From Gemmatimonadota bacterium (GTDB taxonomy: Bacteria; Gemmatimonadota; Gemmatimonadetes; Gemmatimonadales; Gemmatimonadaceae), in the NCBI GenBank assembly GCA_016191225.1, contig JACPPC010000021.1:1-64000 (forward strand): a DNA stretch of 64,000 bases. The letters are read 5' to 3'. The translations under genes and the position numbers were made by a program. Positions 47,553 to 56,172 of this stretch are shown here, piece after piece. The notes under the pieces were generated by a model, which was given only the letters and a program-made list of their open reading frames with translations, searched no databases and was not told the DNA's origin. The first letter of the stretch is position 1; every line of letters begins with the position of its first letter.

Positions 47553-47591
47553 CACAATCTTTCCGAAATAGTCATGGTCAGGAAAGCCGTC

Positions 47592-47620
47592 ATTATGTCC
47601 AAATCATTACAGCGCATCAA
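47592..47620 (-). promoter_or_regulatory. sigma70-type promoter of the predicted aminopeptidase
   Basis: On the minus strand TTGATG (47615-47620) and CATAAT (47592-47597) are separated by 17 nt, about 39 nt before the ATG. Strong match in this GC-rich genome; it is in an AT-rich divergent region shared with the dnaE promoter. Confidence 0.7.
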
Positions 47621-47651
47621 CTTATCTGCCGTCCGCGCGACCGGCAATGCT

Positions 47652-47681
47652 TTGACAGCCACCCCTCCGAAGGCCTATCAT
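47652..47681 (+). promoter_or_regulatory. sigma70-type promoter of dnaE
   Basis: Consensus TTGACA (47652-47657), 18-nt spacer, TATCAT (47676-47681), then nine bases and the ATG at 47691. The predicted transcription start is at or within a few bases of the start codon, so dnaE is probably translated from a leaderless message. It also argues against the longer open frame upstream of 47691. Confidence 0.75.
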
Positions 47682-47690
47682 ACGGGTCTC

Positions 47691-50600
47691 ATGTCCTTCG
47701 TCCATCTCCATTGTCACACCGAGTACTCGCTGCTCGATGGCGCGAACCGGATTGACGACCTGATCGCTCGCGCCAGGGAGTTCGAGCAGCCGGCGCTCGC
47801 CATCACGGACCACGGCAACCTGCACGCGGCGTGGGAGTTCCAGGACAAGGCGCGCGGGCAGGGACTCCGGCCGATCATCGGCATGGAGGCGTACGTCGCG
47901 CCGACCGACCGCAGGCTGCGCGCCCGCGTCGCCGCCGGCGCCAAGCCCTACTACCACCTCGTCCTCCTCGCTCGCGACCGGCAGGGGTACCGCAACCTCG
48001 TCAAGCTCTCCTCGCTGGCGTGGACCGAGGGGTTCTACGTCCGGCCGCGCGTCGACCGCGAGTTGCTCGCCAGGTATGCCGAAGGGATCATCGTCTCCTC
48101 GGCGTGCATGGCGGGCGAGGTCGCGTCGCACCTGCTCGCCGACCGGTACGACGACGCGCGGGCGACCGCCGAGTGGTACGCCACCCTGTTCAAGGACCGC
48201 TACTACCTCGAGGTGCAGGCGCACCACAGCGAGGGACAGGCCAGGCTCAACCAGCAGGTCTTCCGGCTCGCCGGCGACCTCGGACTCCCGGTGGTCGCGA
48301 CGAACGACAGCCACTTCCTGCGGCACGACGACCACGAGGCCCACGACGTGCTGCTCTGCATCGGGCTCGGCAAGGACTACGCGGACCGGGACCGCATGCG
48401 GTACGATGACGGCCTCTACTTCAAGAGCGCCCCCGAGATCGCCGCCTTCTTTCCCGATCGCGCCGATGTCCTCGCGAACACCCTCGTCATCGCCGACCAG
48501 GTCGACGTCACGTTCGAGAAGAAGCACTACCTGCCGTCGTTCCCGCTCCCGCGCGGGGTCGCCGGCGAGAACGAGCTGCTGCGGGCCCTCGCCGAGGCGG
48601 GGGCGCGTGAGCGGTACGGCGAGCCACTTCCCGCCAACGTGCGCGAGCGGCTCGACTACGAACTGGGGGTCATCACCAAGACCGGCTACGCCGGGTACTT
48701 CCTGATCGTCCACGACTTCATCAAGGCCGCGCGCGACAGGGGGATTCCCGTGGGTCCGGGGCGCGGGTCGGCCGCCGGCTCGCTCGTCGCCTACAGCCTT
48801 CGCATCACCGACGTCTGCCCGCTGACCTTCGACCTCCTCTTCGAGCGCTTCCTGAACCCGGAGCGCGTGTCGATGCCCGACATCGACGTCGACTTCTGCT
48901 TCGAGCGGCGGGGCGAGGTGATCGAGTACGTGCGGCAGAAGTACGGCCGCGATGCCGTGGGCCAGATCGTCACCTTCGGGACGATGAAGTCGCGGGCCGC
49001 CATCAAGGACGTGGGCCGCGTGCTCGGCTTCACCCCGGCCGAGACCGACGCGCTCGCCAAGCTCATCCCCAACCAGCCGAACTTCTCGCTCTCCGTCGCC
49101 GAGGCGATCACCCAGATCCCCGACGTGAAGCGCCTCTACAAGTCGGAGGAGCGCTACACCCAGCTCCTCGACTTCGCGATCGCCCTCGAGGGACTGTCGC
49201 GGCACACCGGGGTGCACGCGGCGGGTGTCGTGATCGCCCCGGGGCCGCTCGACGACTACGTCCCCGTGTGCACGCAGACCACGAAGGGCTCGGGGGCCGG
49301 CGACGACGAGACGGTCGTGGTGACCCAGTACGACATGAACGCGCTCGAGAAGGCCGGGATGCTGAAGATGGACTTCCTCGGCCTCACGACCCTCACCGTC
49401 ATTCACGACGCCGTGAAGTCGGTCGCGGCGCGCACCGGCGAGCAGGTGGACCTCGACGCCCTCCCCCTCGACGACGAGGCGACCTACCGGCTCCTCCGCG
49501 CCGGCCGCACCGCCGGCGTCTTCCAGTTCGAGTCGCCGCTCGCCACCGACGTGCTGCGCTCGATGCGCTGCGATCGCTTCGACGACCTCGTGGCGTCGAA
49601 CGCCCTCCTGCGTCCCGGTCCGCTCGACGCCGGCATGCACAAGGTGTACATCCGGCGCAAGCGCGGCGAGGAGGCGGTCACCTACCCGCTCGCCGAGCTG
49701 GAGCCGATCCTCGCCCCCACGTACGGCGTCATCACCTACCAGGAACAGGTGATGCGCATCGCGCAGCTGCTCGGCGGCATCTCGCTCGCCGAGGCCGACG
49801 TGCTGCGCAAGGCGGTGGGCAAGAAGGACGCCGACCTGATCCGCCGGGAACTCGGCGCCTTCGTGCGCAAGGCCCTCGCCCGCGGCCACCCCCGCAAGCA
49901 GATCGAGGAGATCGCCAGCCAGATCGAGACCTTCGGCCGCTACGGCTTCAACAAGTCGCACTCGGTCGCCTACTCCGTGGTCGCGTACCACACGGCGTGG
50001 CTCAAGGCGCACCACGCCGCCGACTTCATGGCGGCCCTCCTCTCGGCGTGCATCGGCGACACCGACGCCGTGGTGAAGTACATCTCCGAGGCCCGCGAGC
50101 TGGGCCTCGAGGTGCTCCCCCCGCACGTCAACGAGTCGGGGTACAAGTTCACCGTGATCGCCGACCGGAGGCTCCGCTTCGGCCTCGGCGCCATCCGCAA
50201 CGTCGGCCGGGCGGCGATCGACTCGATCCTTGCCGCCCGCGCCGCCGGGCCCTTCACCTCGCTGCACGACCTCTGCGGCCGCGTCGACCTGCGGCTCTGC
50301 AACAAGCGGGTCTTCGAGGCCCTCGTCGCCTCGGGGGCGCTCGATGGCGTCGGCGGCGCCCACCGCGCCCAGCTCCTCGCCGCCCTCGACGGCGCGCTGC
50401 AGGGCGCCGCCCTCGAGCAGTCCGAGCGGCTCAGCGGGCAGTCGTCGCTGTTCGGCGACGCGGGAGCCGGCCCGGGCGCCTCGGCCATTGCCGACCGCAC
50501 CCTGCCCAACGTCGCCCCCATGGGGGAGGCCGACCGCCTCGCCCGCGAGAAGGAGATCATCGGGTTCTACATCTCCGGGCATCCCCTCGAGCCCTTTCGC

Positions 50601-51179
50601 ACCGAGTGCGAGCTCCTCGTCTCGCACTCCGTCGCCCAGCTTGGCGCCTGGACCGAGGAGCCGATCACCCTCGGCGTCGTGGTCACGGCGATCAAGCGCC
50701 AGGTCTCGCGCAAGTCGGGCGCCGAGTTCGCCCGGCTCACCATCGAGGACTTCACCGGCACCACCGAGGTGCTCGTCTTCCCCGAAGCCTGGGCCGCCCT
50801 CGCCGACCGCATTCGCGAGGACGTGCCGGTGCTGCTGCGGGGCGCCTACGGGCGCCGCGACCAGGGGGCCGACAAGCCGACTTTCATCGTCGAGACGGTC
50901 CAGAAGTTCGCCGAGGTGCGCGCCAGCGGGCAGGTCGCCGTCGCCCTCGAGCTCGGCTCCGGCGCCGGCCTCACCCCCGGGGTCATGCGCGACGTGCGCG
51001 CCGTCGCCGAGGCCCATCCGGGGGCCTCGCCCCTCGAGCTGCGCTGGCTGGCCGAGGGCGAGTCCGCCCCGGCCCGCTGGCGGTCCCGTTCGCTGCGGGT
51101 CTCGCCGACCGGCGCCGCACTGACTGAACTGCGCAACCTGCTCGGCACCGAGCGGGTGCGCCTCGTACGCGGGAGCTAG
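47691..51179 (+). CDS. dnaE: DNA polymerase III alpha subunit
   Basis: A 1162-residue replicative polymerase (DnaE1-type). N-terminal PHP domain (about residues 1-210) with 'LHCHTEYSLLDGANRI'. The catalytic acidic pair is in MPDIDVDF at about 396-403. An OB-fold nucleic-acid-binding region begins around residue 990 ('LGVVVTAIKRQVSRKSG'). The start ATG gives MSFVHLHCH, the normal N-terminus. First gene of dnaE-accA-ricT-metG; ends 1 nt before the accA start. Confidence 0.97.
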   Translation: MSFVHLHCHTEYSLLDGANRIDDLIARAREFEQPALAITDHGNLHAAWEFQDKARGQGLRPIIGMEAYVAPTDRRLRARVAAGAKPYYHLVLLARDRQGYRNLVKLSSLAWTEGFYVRPRVDRELLARYAEGIIVSSACMAGEVASHLLADRYDDARATAEWYATLFKDRYYLEVQAHHSEGQARLNQQVFRLAGDLGLPVVATNDSHFLRHDDHEAHDVLLCIGLGKDYADRDRMRYDDGLYFKSAPEIAAFFPDRADVLANTLVIADQVDVTFEKKHYLPSFPLPRGVAGENELLRALAEAGARERYGEPLPANVRERLDYELGVITKTGYAGYFLIVHDFIKAARDRGIPVGPGRGSAAGSLVAYSLRITDVCPLTFDLLFERFLNPERVSMPDIDVDFCFERRGEVIEYVRQKYGRDAVGQIVTFGTMKSRAAIKDVGRVLGFTPAETDALAKLIPNQPNFSLSVAEAITQIPDVKRLYKSEERYTQLLDFAIALEGLSRHTGVHAAGVVIAPGPLDDYVPVCTQTTKGSGAGDDETVVVTQYDMNALEKAGMLKMDFLGLTTLTVIHDAVKSVAARTGEQVDLDALPLDDEATYRLLRAGRTAGVFQFESPLATDVLRSMRCDRFDDLVASNALLRPGPLDAGMHKVYIRRKRGEEAVTYPLAELEPILAPTYGVITYQEQVMRIAQLLGGISLAEADVLRKAVGKKDADLIRRELGAFVRKALARGHPRKQIEEIASQIETFGRYGFNKSHSVAYSVVAYHTAWLKAHHAADFMAALLSACIGDTDAVVKYISEARELGLEVLPPHVNESGYKFTVIADRRLRFGLGAIRNVGRAAIDSILAARAAGPFTSLHDLCGRVDLRLCNKRVFEALVASGALDGVGGAHRAQLLAALDGALQGAALEQSERLSGQSSLFGDAGAGPGASAIADRTLPNVAPMGEADRLAREKEIIGFYISGHPLEPFRTECELLVSHSVAQLGAWTEEPITLGVVVTAIKRQVSRKSGAEFARLTIEDFTGTTEVLVFPEAWAALADRIREDVPVLLRGAYGRRDQGADKPTFIVETVQKFAEVRASGQVAVALELGSGAGLTPGVMRDVRAVAEAHPGASPLELRWLAEGESAPARWRSRSLRVSPTGAALTELRNLLGTERVRLVRGS

Positions 51180-51180
51180 C

Positions 51181-52149
51181 GTGGGTACTTCCGTCGCACT
51201 GGAGTTCGAGAAGCCGATCGCCGAGCTCGAGAAGCAGATCGACGAGCTCCGCAAGGTCGCCGGCGACCGCCAGGTCGAGGTCGACGACGAGATCGTGCCG
51301 CTCACGCGCAAGCTCGACGCGCTGCGGGCCGAGATCTACCGCAACCTCTCGCCCATCCAGCGCGTCCAGGTCGCCCGGCATGTGCGGCGCCCCTTCACCG
51401 CCGACTACCTGCGCCTCTGCTTCACCGACTTCATCGAGCTCCACGGCGACCGCGCCTTTCGCGAGGACGCCGCCATCGTCGGCGGCTGGGCCCGCCTCGA
51501 CGACGAGACCGTGATGGTCATCGGCCACCAGCGCGGCCGCGACACCCGCGAGAACCTCAAGCGCAACTTCGGCATGCCCCACCCCGAGGGCTACCGCAAG
51601 GCGCTGCGCCTCATGAAGCTCGCCGAGAAGTTCCAGGTCCCCATCCTCACCCTCATCGACACCACCGGCGCCTGGGCCGGGATCGGCGCCGAGGAGCGGG
51701 GCCAGTCCGAGGCGATCGCCCGCAACCTGTTCGAGATGAGCCGGCTCGAGGTGCCGATCATCGCCACCGTGATCGGCGAGGGCGGCAGCGGCGGCGCCCT
51801 CGCCCTCGGCGTCGCCGACCGCGTCCTCATGCTCGAGAACTCGGTCTATTCCGTGATTTCCGTCGAGGGCTGCGCCTCGATCCTCTGGAAGGACGGCAAG
51901 AGCCCGGAGATGCGCGAGAAGGCCGCCAAGGCCCTCCGCATCACCGCCCCCGACCTCCTCGAGCTTCGCGTCATCGACGACATCGTGCCCGAGCCGCCGG
52001 GCGGCGCGCACGCCAATCACGAGGAGGCCGCCAAGGCCCTCCACGTCGCGCTCCTGCACCACCTCGAGGAGCTCCGCCGCCTCAAGCCCGACAAGCTTGT
52101 GCGCCGCCGCCGCGAGAAGTTCCTGCGCATGGGGATCTTCAACGAATGA
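51181..52149 (+). CDS. accA: acetyl-CoA carboxylase carboxyltransferase, alpha subunit
   Basis: A 322-residue AccA: N-terminal helical domain, 'LSPIQRVQVARHVRRPFTADYLRLCFTDFIELHGDR', the crotonase-fold oxyanion region 'IGEGGSGGALALGVADRV', and a basic C-terminus. Some conserved residues differ from the usual enzyme: DTTGAWAG where most have DTPGAYPG (about residue 159) and 'SVISVEGCAS' in place of SVISPEGCAS. accD is not in the window. GTG start at 51181, in an operon with dnaE; its stop overlaps the ricT-like gene start by 4 nt. Confidence 0.93.
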   Translation: MGTSVALEFEKPIAELEKQIDELRKVAGDRQVEVDDEIVPLTRKLDALRAEIYRNLSPIQRVQVARHVRRPFTADYLRLCFTDFIELHGDRAFREDAAIVGGWARLDDETVMVIGHQRGRDTRENLKRNFGMPHPEGYRKALRLMKLAEKFQVPILTLIDTTGAWAGIGAEERGQSEAIARNLFEMSRLEVPIIATVIGEGGSGGALALGVADRVLMLENSVYSVISVEGCASILWKDGKSPEMREKAAKALRITAPDLLELRVIDDIVPEPPGGAHANHEEAAKALHVALLHHLEELRRLKPDKLVRRRREKFLRMGIFNE

Positions 52150-53492
52150 CGGGGGAGTCGTCGCCCGTCACGGAGCTCGACCAGCCGCCGTCGGCTCGAC
52201 CGGAGCCCGGTGAAGCCGTGCCCAGTGGGGCGACCGCGGCCGCGCCCCCGCCATTGGCCCCGGCGACCGATGCGGGCCCGCCGCCGCGGGCCCATCGCGT
52301 CGAGGTGGCCTTCAAGGGCAACCGCCGCGAGTTCTACCGCTACGAGGGCCCCGAGCCGCCTCCCCTTCGCACTCCCGTGATCGTCGAGGCGGACCGCGGC
52401 GAGGACCTGGGCCGCGTCCACAGCACCGGCGAGGCGGCCGAGGTGCGCAATGCGGGGCTGGCCCATGGCACCGGACGCGAGCTGCCGTCCTTCCGCGTCC
52501 TCCGCCTCGCCACAAGTGCCGAGGTCGCCCGCGAGCGACAGGCCCGCCTCGACGACGACGACGCCCGCCGCCGCGCCGCCGAGCGCGTCCGCGCCAATCA
52601 CCTCGTCATGAAGCTCTCGGACGCCGAGTGGCAGTGGGACCGCAAGAAGCTCACCCTGTACTTCACCGCCGAAAAGCGCGTCGACTTCCGCACCCTCGTG
52701 CGCGACCTCGCCGCCATGTTCCGCGCCCGCATCGAGCTCAAGCAGATCGGCGTGCGCGACGAGGCCAGGCGACTGGGTGGTGTCGGGCGCTGCGGCCGCG
52801 AGTACTGCTCCGCCAGCTGGCTCCCCGAGCTGCGTCCCGTCAACCTCGGGGTGGCCAAGGACCAGCGCCTCTCGCTCAACCCGACGCAGATCTCGGGTGC
52901 CTGCGGCCGGCTGATGTGCTGCCTCCGCTACGAGCACGAATTCTACGTCCAGGCCCGCAAGCGCTTTCCCAAGGAGGGCAAGGTCCTCACCACCGCGCGC
53001 GGCGAGGAGAGGGTCATCGCCAACGACATCTTCCGCGAGCGCGTGACCCTGCGCAACACTGAGGGCGAGTCGCGGATCGTGCCCCTCGCCGAGCTCGACG
53101 CCGAGCGCGCCGCCGGGGAGCTGCGCGGCATGACCGAGGAACTCGCGGTTCCCGAGGTCGCCGCCTCGCGCGACGACGACTTCGTCCCCGACCCCGACGC
53201 CCCGCTCGCCGGCGACTCCCCTGCAGCAGCACCGGATGCCGCGCCGACGACGGCGCGGCCCGCCGCCGCCGGCGACGGCCGCGGCGGGGCGACGGCGCCC
53301 GGCGAGGGTGCGGCGGCTGAACTGCGCCGCAAGCGTCGCCGGGGGCGGCGTGGCGGCCGCCGCGGGCGGGGAAGCGCGGGTGCGGGAGACGGCGCCCCCG
53401 GGGCCGACGGTGAGGCGGCGCACGGCGATATTGGGGATGCCCCGGGCGACGCCTCCTCCGGCGGCGCGCCCCCCGACGACGCCAACCGCTGA
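52146..53492 (+). CDS. PSP1/RicT (YaaT)-like protein
   Basis: A 448-residue protein with a PSP1 domain in the middle (about 75-265): 'LYFTAEKRVDFRTLVRDLAAMFRARIELKQIGVRDEARRLGG', then two cysteine motifs CGREYC and CGRLMCC that hold the iron-sulfur cluster in the RicA/RicF/RicT complex. Flanked by low-complexity tails: an N-terminal Pro/Ala-rich part and a C-terminal Arg-rich (RKRRRGRRGGRRGRG) then acidic part. In Bacillus the yaaT gene lies near metS/holB, matching the next gene here. Function there includes control of RNA processing and sporulation; role in this organism unknown. Confidence 0.85.
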   Translation: MTGESSPVTELDQPPSARPEPGEAVPSGATAAAPPPLAPATDAGPPPRAHRVEVAFKGNRREFYRYEGPEPPPLRTPVIVEADRGEDLGRVHSTGEAAEVRNAGLAHGTGRELPSFRVLRLATSAEVARERQARLDDDDARRRAAERVRANHLVMKLSDAEWQWDRKKLTLYFTAEKRVDFRTLVRDLAAMFRARIELKQIGVRDEARRLGGVGRCGREYCSASWLPELRPVNLGVAKDQRLSLNPTQISGACGRLMCCLRYEHEFYVQARKRFPKEGKVLTTARGEERVIANDIFRERVTLRNTEGESRIVPLAELDAERAAGELRGMTEELAVPEVAASRDDDFVPDPDAPLAGDSPAAAPDAAPTTARPAAAGDGRGGATAPGEGAAAELRRKRRRGRRGGRRGRGSAGAGDGAPGADGEAAHGDIGDAPGDASSGGAPPDDANR

Positions 53493-53494
53493 TC

Positions 53495-55027
53495 GTGCCC
53501 CGCTTCTACCTCACCACCGCCATCGACTACGCGAACGGCGATCCGCACCTCGGGCATGCGCTCGAGAAGGTCGGCGCCGACGCCATCGCCCGGTATCATC
53601 GCCTCGCCGGCTTCGACGTGCACTTCTGCACGGGCATGGACGAGCACGGGCAGAAGGTGGCCCAGACCGCCGCGGCCCGGGACGTCGACCCGCAGGCGTT
53701 CGTCGACCGGATCGCCGGCCGCTTTCGCGAGACGTGGGAGCGCCTCGCCGTGTCGTTCGACCAGTTCGTCCGCACCACCGACCCCGCGCACAAGTCCGGC
53801 GTCCGCGCCCTGATCAGGCGCATCGCCGACACCTCGCCGGGCGACTTCTACGAGAAGGCGTACGAGGGTTGGTACTGCGTCGGCTGCGAGCTGTTCAAGC
53901 GCGACGACGAAATCGTCGACGGGCACTGCGCCCTGCACCCCACCCGAACGCTCGAGTGGACCGAGGAACGCAACTTCTTCTTCCGGCTCAGCAAGTACGC
54001 GGGGTTCCTCCGGCAACTCTTCGCCGACCGGCCGGACTTCCTCGCCCCCGAGTCGCGTCGCAACGAGGTCCTGTCGCTCATCGAGCGGGGGCTCGACGAT
54101 ATCTCCATCTCGCGCGCCCGGCTCTCCTGGGCCATTCCCTTTCCCCTTGCCGCGTCCGACGGCGTGGCGCAGGGCACCTGGGTCTGGTTCGACGCCCTCC
54201 CCAACTACCTCACGGCCACCGGCTATCCCGGCGCCGGCTGGAAGGAGCGCTGGCCGGCCCAGCTCCATGTGATCGGCAAGGACATCACGCGACTGCACGC
54301 CGTGATCTGGCCGGCCATGCTGCAGGCCGCCGAGATCGCCCTCCCCGGGCGCGTCTGGGCCCATGGCTTCGTGCAGCTCGCCGGCGAACGCTTCTCCAAG
54401 TCGGCCGGCGTCAAGCTCGAGCTCGGCGAGGCGATCGACCGATACGGCGCCGATGCCTTCCGCTACTTCCTCCTCCGCGAGGTGCCGTTCGATGCCGACG
54501 GGAACTTCTCGTTCGAGCGGTTCGACGAGCGCTACCACGCCGACCTCGCCAACGCCTTCGGCAACCTCGCCAGTCGCGTGATCGCGATGGTCGAGCGCTA
54601 CCGCGGGGGCGTCGTGCCGCGCGCGCCGCGCACCGGCCTCGACGCCGACGACCACGCGAGCATCGCCGCCTATCACGCGGCCATGGACGGCACCAACGGC
54701 TACCTGCTGCATGAGGGGCTCAAGCACATCTGGGCCTGCGTCCAGCGCGGGAACGAGTACGTGGACCGGCGCGCCCCATGGAGGCAGGCCAGGGACCCGG
54801 TGCTCGCCGCCGACCTCGACGAGACCCTCGGCGCGCTCGTTCGGCAGCTCGCCCGACTGGCCGTCCTCGTCCAGCCATTCATGCCGGGCAAGGCCGCCGA
54901 ACTCTGGTCACAGCTGGGCGGCCCCGGCGCGGTCGCCGACCAACGGTTCGCGGCGCTCGCGACCCTCGACCCGGCAGGCTGGAAGGTCGCCAAGGGCGCC
55001 CCCCTGTTCCCCAAGCCGGAAGGCTGA
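53495..55027 (+). CDS. metG: methionyl-tRNA synthetase
   Basis: A 510-residue class I aminoacyl-tRNA synthetase. HIGH-like GDPHLGHA at 15-22, KMSKS-like RFSKSAG, and a zinc knuckle of the Thermus type (CVGC...CALH). Short form without the C-terminal EMAP/tRNA-binding domain, as in T. thermophilus-like or Mycobacterium enzymes. GTG start at 53495, 2 nt after the ricT-like stop. End of the dnaE operon; followed by a hairpin. Confidence 0.95.
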   Translation: MPRFYLTTAIDYANGDPHLGHALEKVGADAIARYHRLAGFDVHFCTGMDEHGQKVAQTAAARDVDPQAFVDRIAGRFRETWERLAVSFDQFVRTTDPAHKSGVRALIRRIADTSPGDFYEKAYEGWYCVGCELFKRDDEIVDGHCALHPTRTLEWTEERNFFFRLSKYAGFLRQLFADRPDFLAPESRRNEVLSLIERGLDDISISRARLSWAIPFPLAASDGVAQGTWVWFDALPNYLTATGYPGAGWKERWPAQLHVIGKDITRLHAVIWPAMLQAAEIALPGRVWAHGFVQLAGERFSKSAGVKLELGEAIDRYGADAFRYFLLREVPFDADGNFSFERFDERYHADLANAFGNLASRVIAMVERYRGGVVPRAPRTGLDADDHASIAAYHAAMDGTNGYLLHEGLKHIWACVQRGNEYVDRRAPWRQARDPVLAADLDETLGALVRQLARLAVLVQPFMPGKAAELWSQLGGPGAVADQRFAALATLDPAGWKVAKGAPLFPKPEG

Positions 55028-55036
55028 CACCTTGTT

Positions 55037-55058
55037 CGGCACGGGGGGCAACGTGCCG
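55037..55058 (+). terminator. hairpin after metG
   Basis: Stem cggcacg (55037-55043) / cgtgccg (55052-55058), 8-nt loop, 9 nt after the metG stop. Likely ends the dnaE-accA-ricT-metG operon. Confidence 0.5.
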
Positions 55059-55114
55059 CACGACCGGCGATCGCGCGGGCCGGCACACCCCCCTCCCCCT
55101 GCACGGTCGATCCC

Positions 55115-55567
55115 GTGACCCTATTGCGCTTCGCCGGTCGTGGCACCTCCCTGCTCGCCACCGGCGTGCTCGCCGCCGCCTGCAGCTTTCTCCCCGGCCG
55201 CGCGTCGTCGCCCGCCCCGAATCCCCCGGCGGGCATCTCGGCGCCGGCCGAGCCGGCGACCTCGGACCTCGGCGCGATCATGCTCCACGTCGAGAATCAC
55301 GGCTATGACGACATCGTGATCTCGATCGTGCGGGGAAGCTCGCCCGAGCGGGTGGCGCGCGTCGGCGCGGCCAACAAGTGGAGCGGCGCCCTCGACCGGT
55401 GGCTCGACCCCAAGGGTGGGGAGGTGCGGCTGCTGGCGGAGCCCATTGGGGCCCGCACCTATGGCCCGGAGTCCGCCCTTCGCGTCCTGGTCAGGCTGCA
55501 ACCCGGCCAGTCCCTGATCTGGACGATCGAGAAGAACATCAGGGCGTCGTTCTACGAGGTGCGCTAG
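55115..55567 (+). CDS. hypothetical lipoprotein
   Basis: A 150-residue protein with an N-terminal hydrophobic stretch and lipobox LAAAC (Cys23), then a Pro/Ala-rich linker and a beta-rich domain ('IMLHVENHGYDDIVISIVRG'). No known family recognised. GTG 55115 is preceded by GC-rich spacer. Its stop shares bases with the stop of the convergent lipoprotein gene. Confidence 0.7.
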   Translation: MTLLRFAGRGTSLLATGVLAAACSFLPGRASSPAPNPPAGISAPAEPATSDLGAIMLHVENHGYDDIVISIVRGSSPERVARVGAANKWSGALDRWLDPKGGEVRLLAEPIGARTYGPESALRVLVRLQPGQSLIWTIEKNIRASFYEVR

Positions 55568-56016
55568 CGCCCCGGGCCGCTGTTCCCGCCGTTCCGGCCC
55601 AGCAGGTCGCCACCGAGCTTGATCCCGGCAATGATCGCGGCGCCGCCGAACACCACGCCACCCGCCAGCAGCGCCGATCGCGCCAGGTTGAGGTTGCGGC
55701 GATCGTAGCCGGAGACGAACTGCCGCGGCACCACCACCTTCTCGCCGATCCACGGGTCCTCGAGCTCCTGGCGGTTGGTCACGCCGACCACCGACAGGGT
55801 GAGCGACGCCGAGTCGGCGGCCACGAGCCGGCCCCGGATCGCGATCACCCCGGTGCCGATCCTGGGCGCCAGAGTGGCCGATCCCAGCTCGGTGAGGCGC
55901 ACCCGCGCCTCCTCGCCTGTCCCCGGCGCCGTCCGCAGTGGCGTGTACGAGTAGCACCCGGCGCTCAGCAATGCGGGCATGGCAATCACGGCACGGAATC
56001 GGCGAAAGAACTTCAC
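55564..56016 (-). CDS. hypothetical lipoprotein
   Basis: A 150-residue protein with an N-terminal hydrophobic segment and lipobox LSAGC (Cys21). Residues about 40-85 form beta strands ('LTELGSATLAPRIGTGVIAIRGRLVA'), and a final hydrophobic Gly-rich helix (about 118-137) resembles a membrane anchor. I prefer GTG 56016 because it keeps the basic N-terminus of the signal peptide; the ATG at 55977 region would truncate it. Overlaps the previous gene by 4 nt. Family not recognised. Confidence 0.65.
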   Translation of the reverse strand: MKFFRRFRAVIAMPALLSAGCYSYTPLRTAPGTGEEARVRLTELGSATLAPRIGTGVIAIRGRLVAADSASLTLSVVGVTNRQELEDPWIGEKVVVPRQFVSGYDRRNLNLARSALLAGGVVFGGAAIIAGIKLGGDLLGRNGGNSGPGR

Positions 56017-56102
56017 GGGGAGCACCGGGCAAGGTGGGCCGGGGCCGGGATGCCCCATGCGCCATGGGAAAACTACGGCCGGCCGCGCGGCGGGAAAAGC
56101 CG

Positions 56103-56138
56103 ACGGCCCGCCCCGGAAACTACTCCGGAGCGGGCCGT
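56103..56138 (-). terminator. intrinsic terminator downstream of susD
   Basis: Stem of 9 bp (acggcccgc / gcgggccgt), one mismatch, then 5 bp with a 6-nt loop, followed on the minus strand by cggcTTTT. It follows the susD stop by 34 nt. Confidence 0.8.
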
Positions 56139-56172
56139 GGGTTCCTGCCACCATCAGCTTGGTGAGAGTGTC

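Noticed and set aside
47574-47690. N-terminal extension of dnaE from an upstream ATG
   Set aside because: A consensus promoter lies within it, and the normal DnaE N-terminus begins at 47691.
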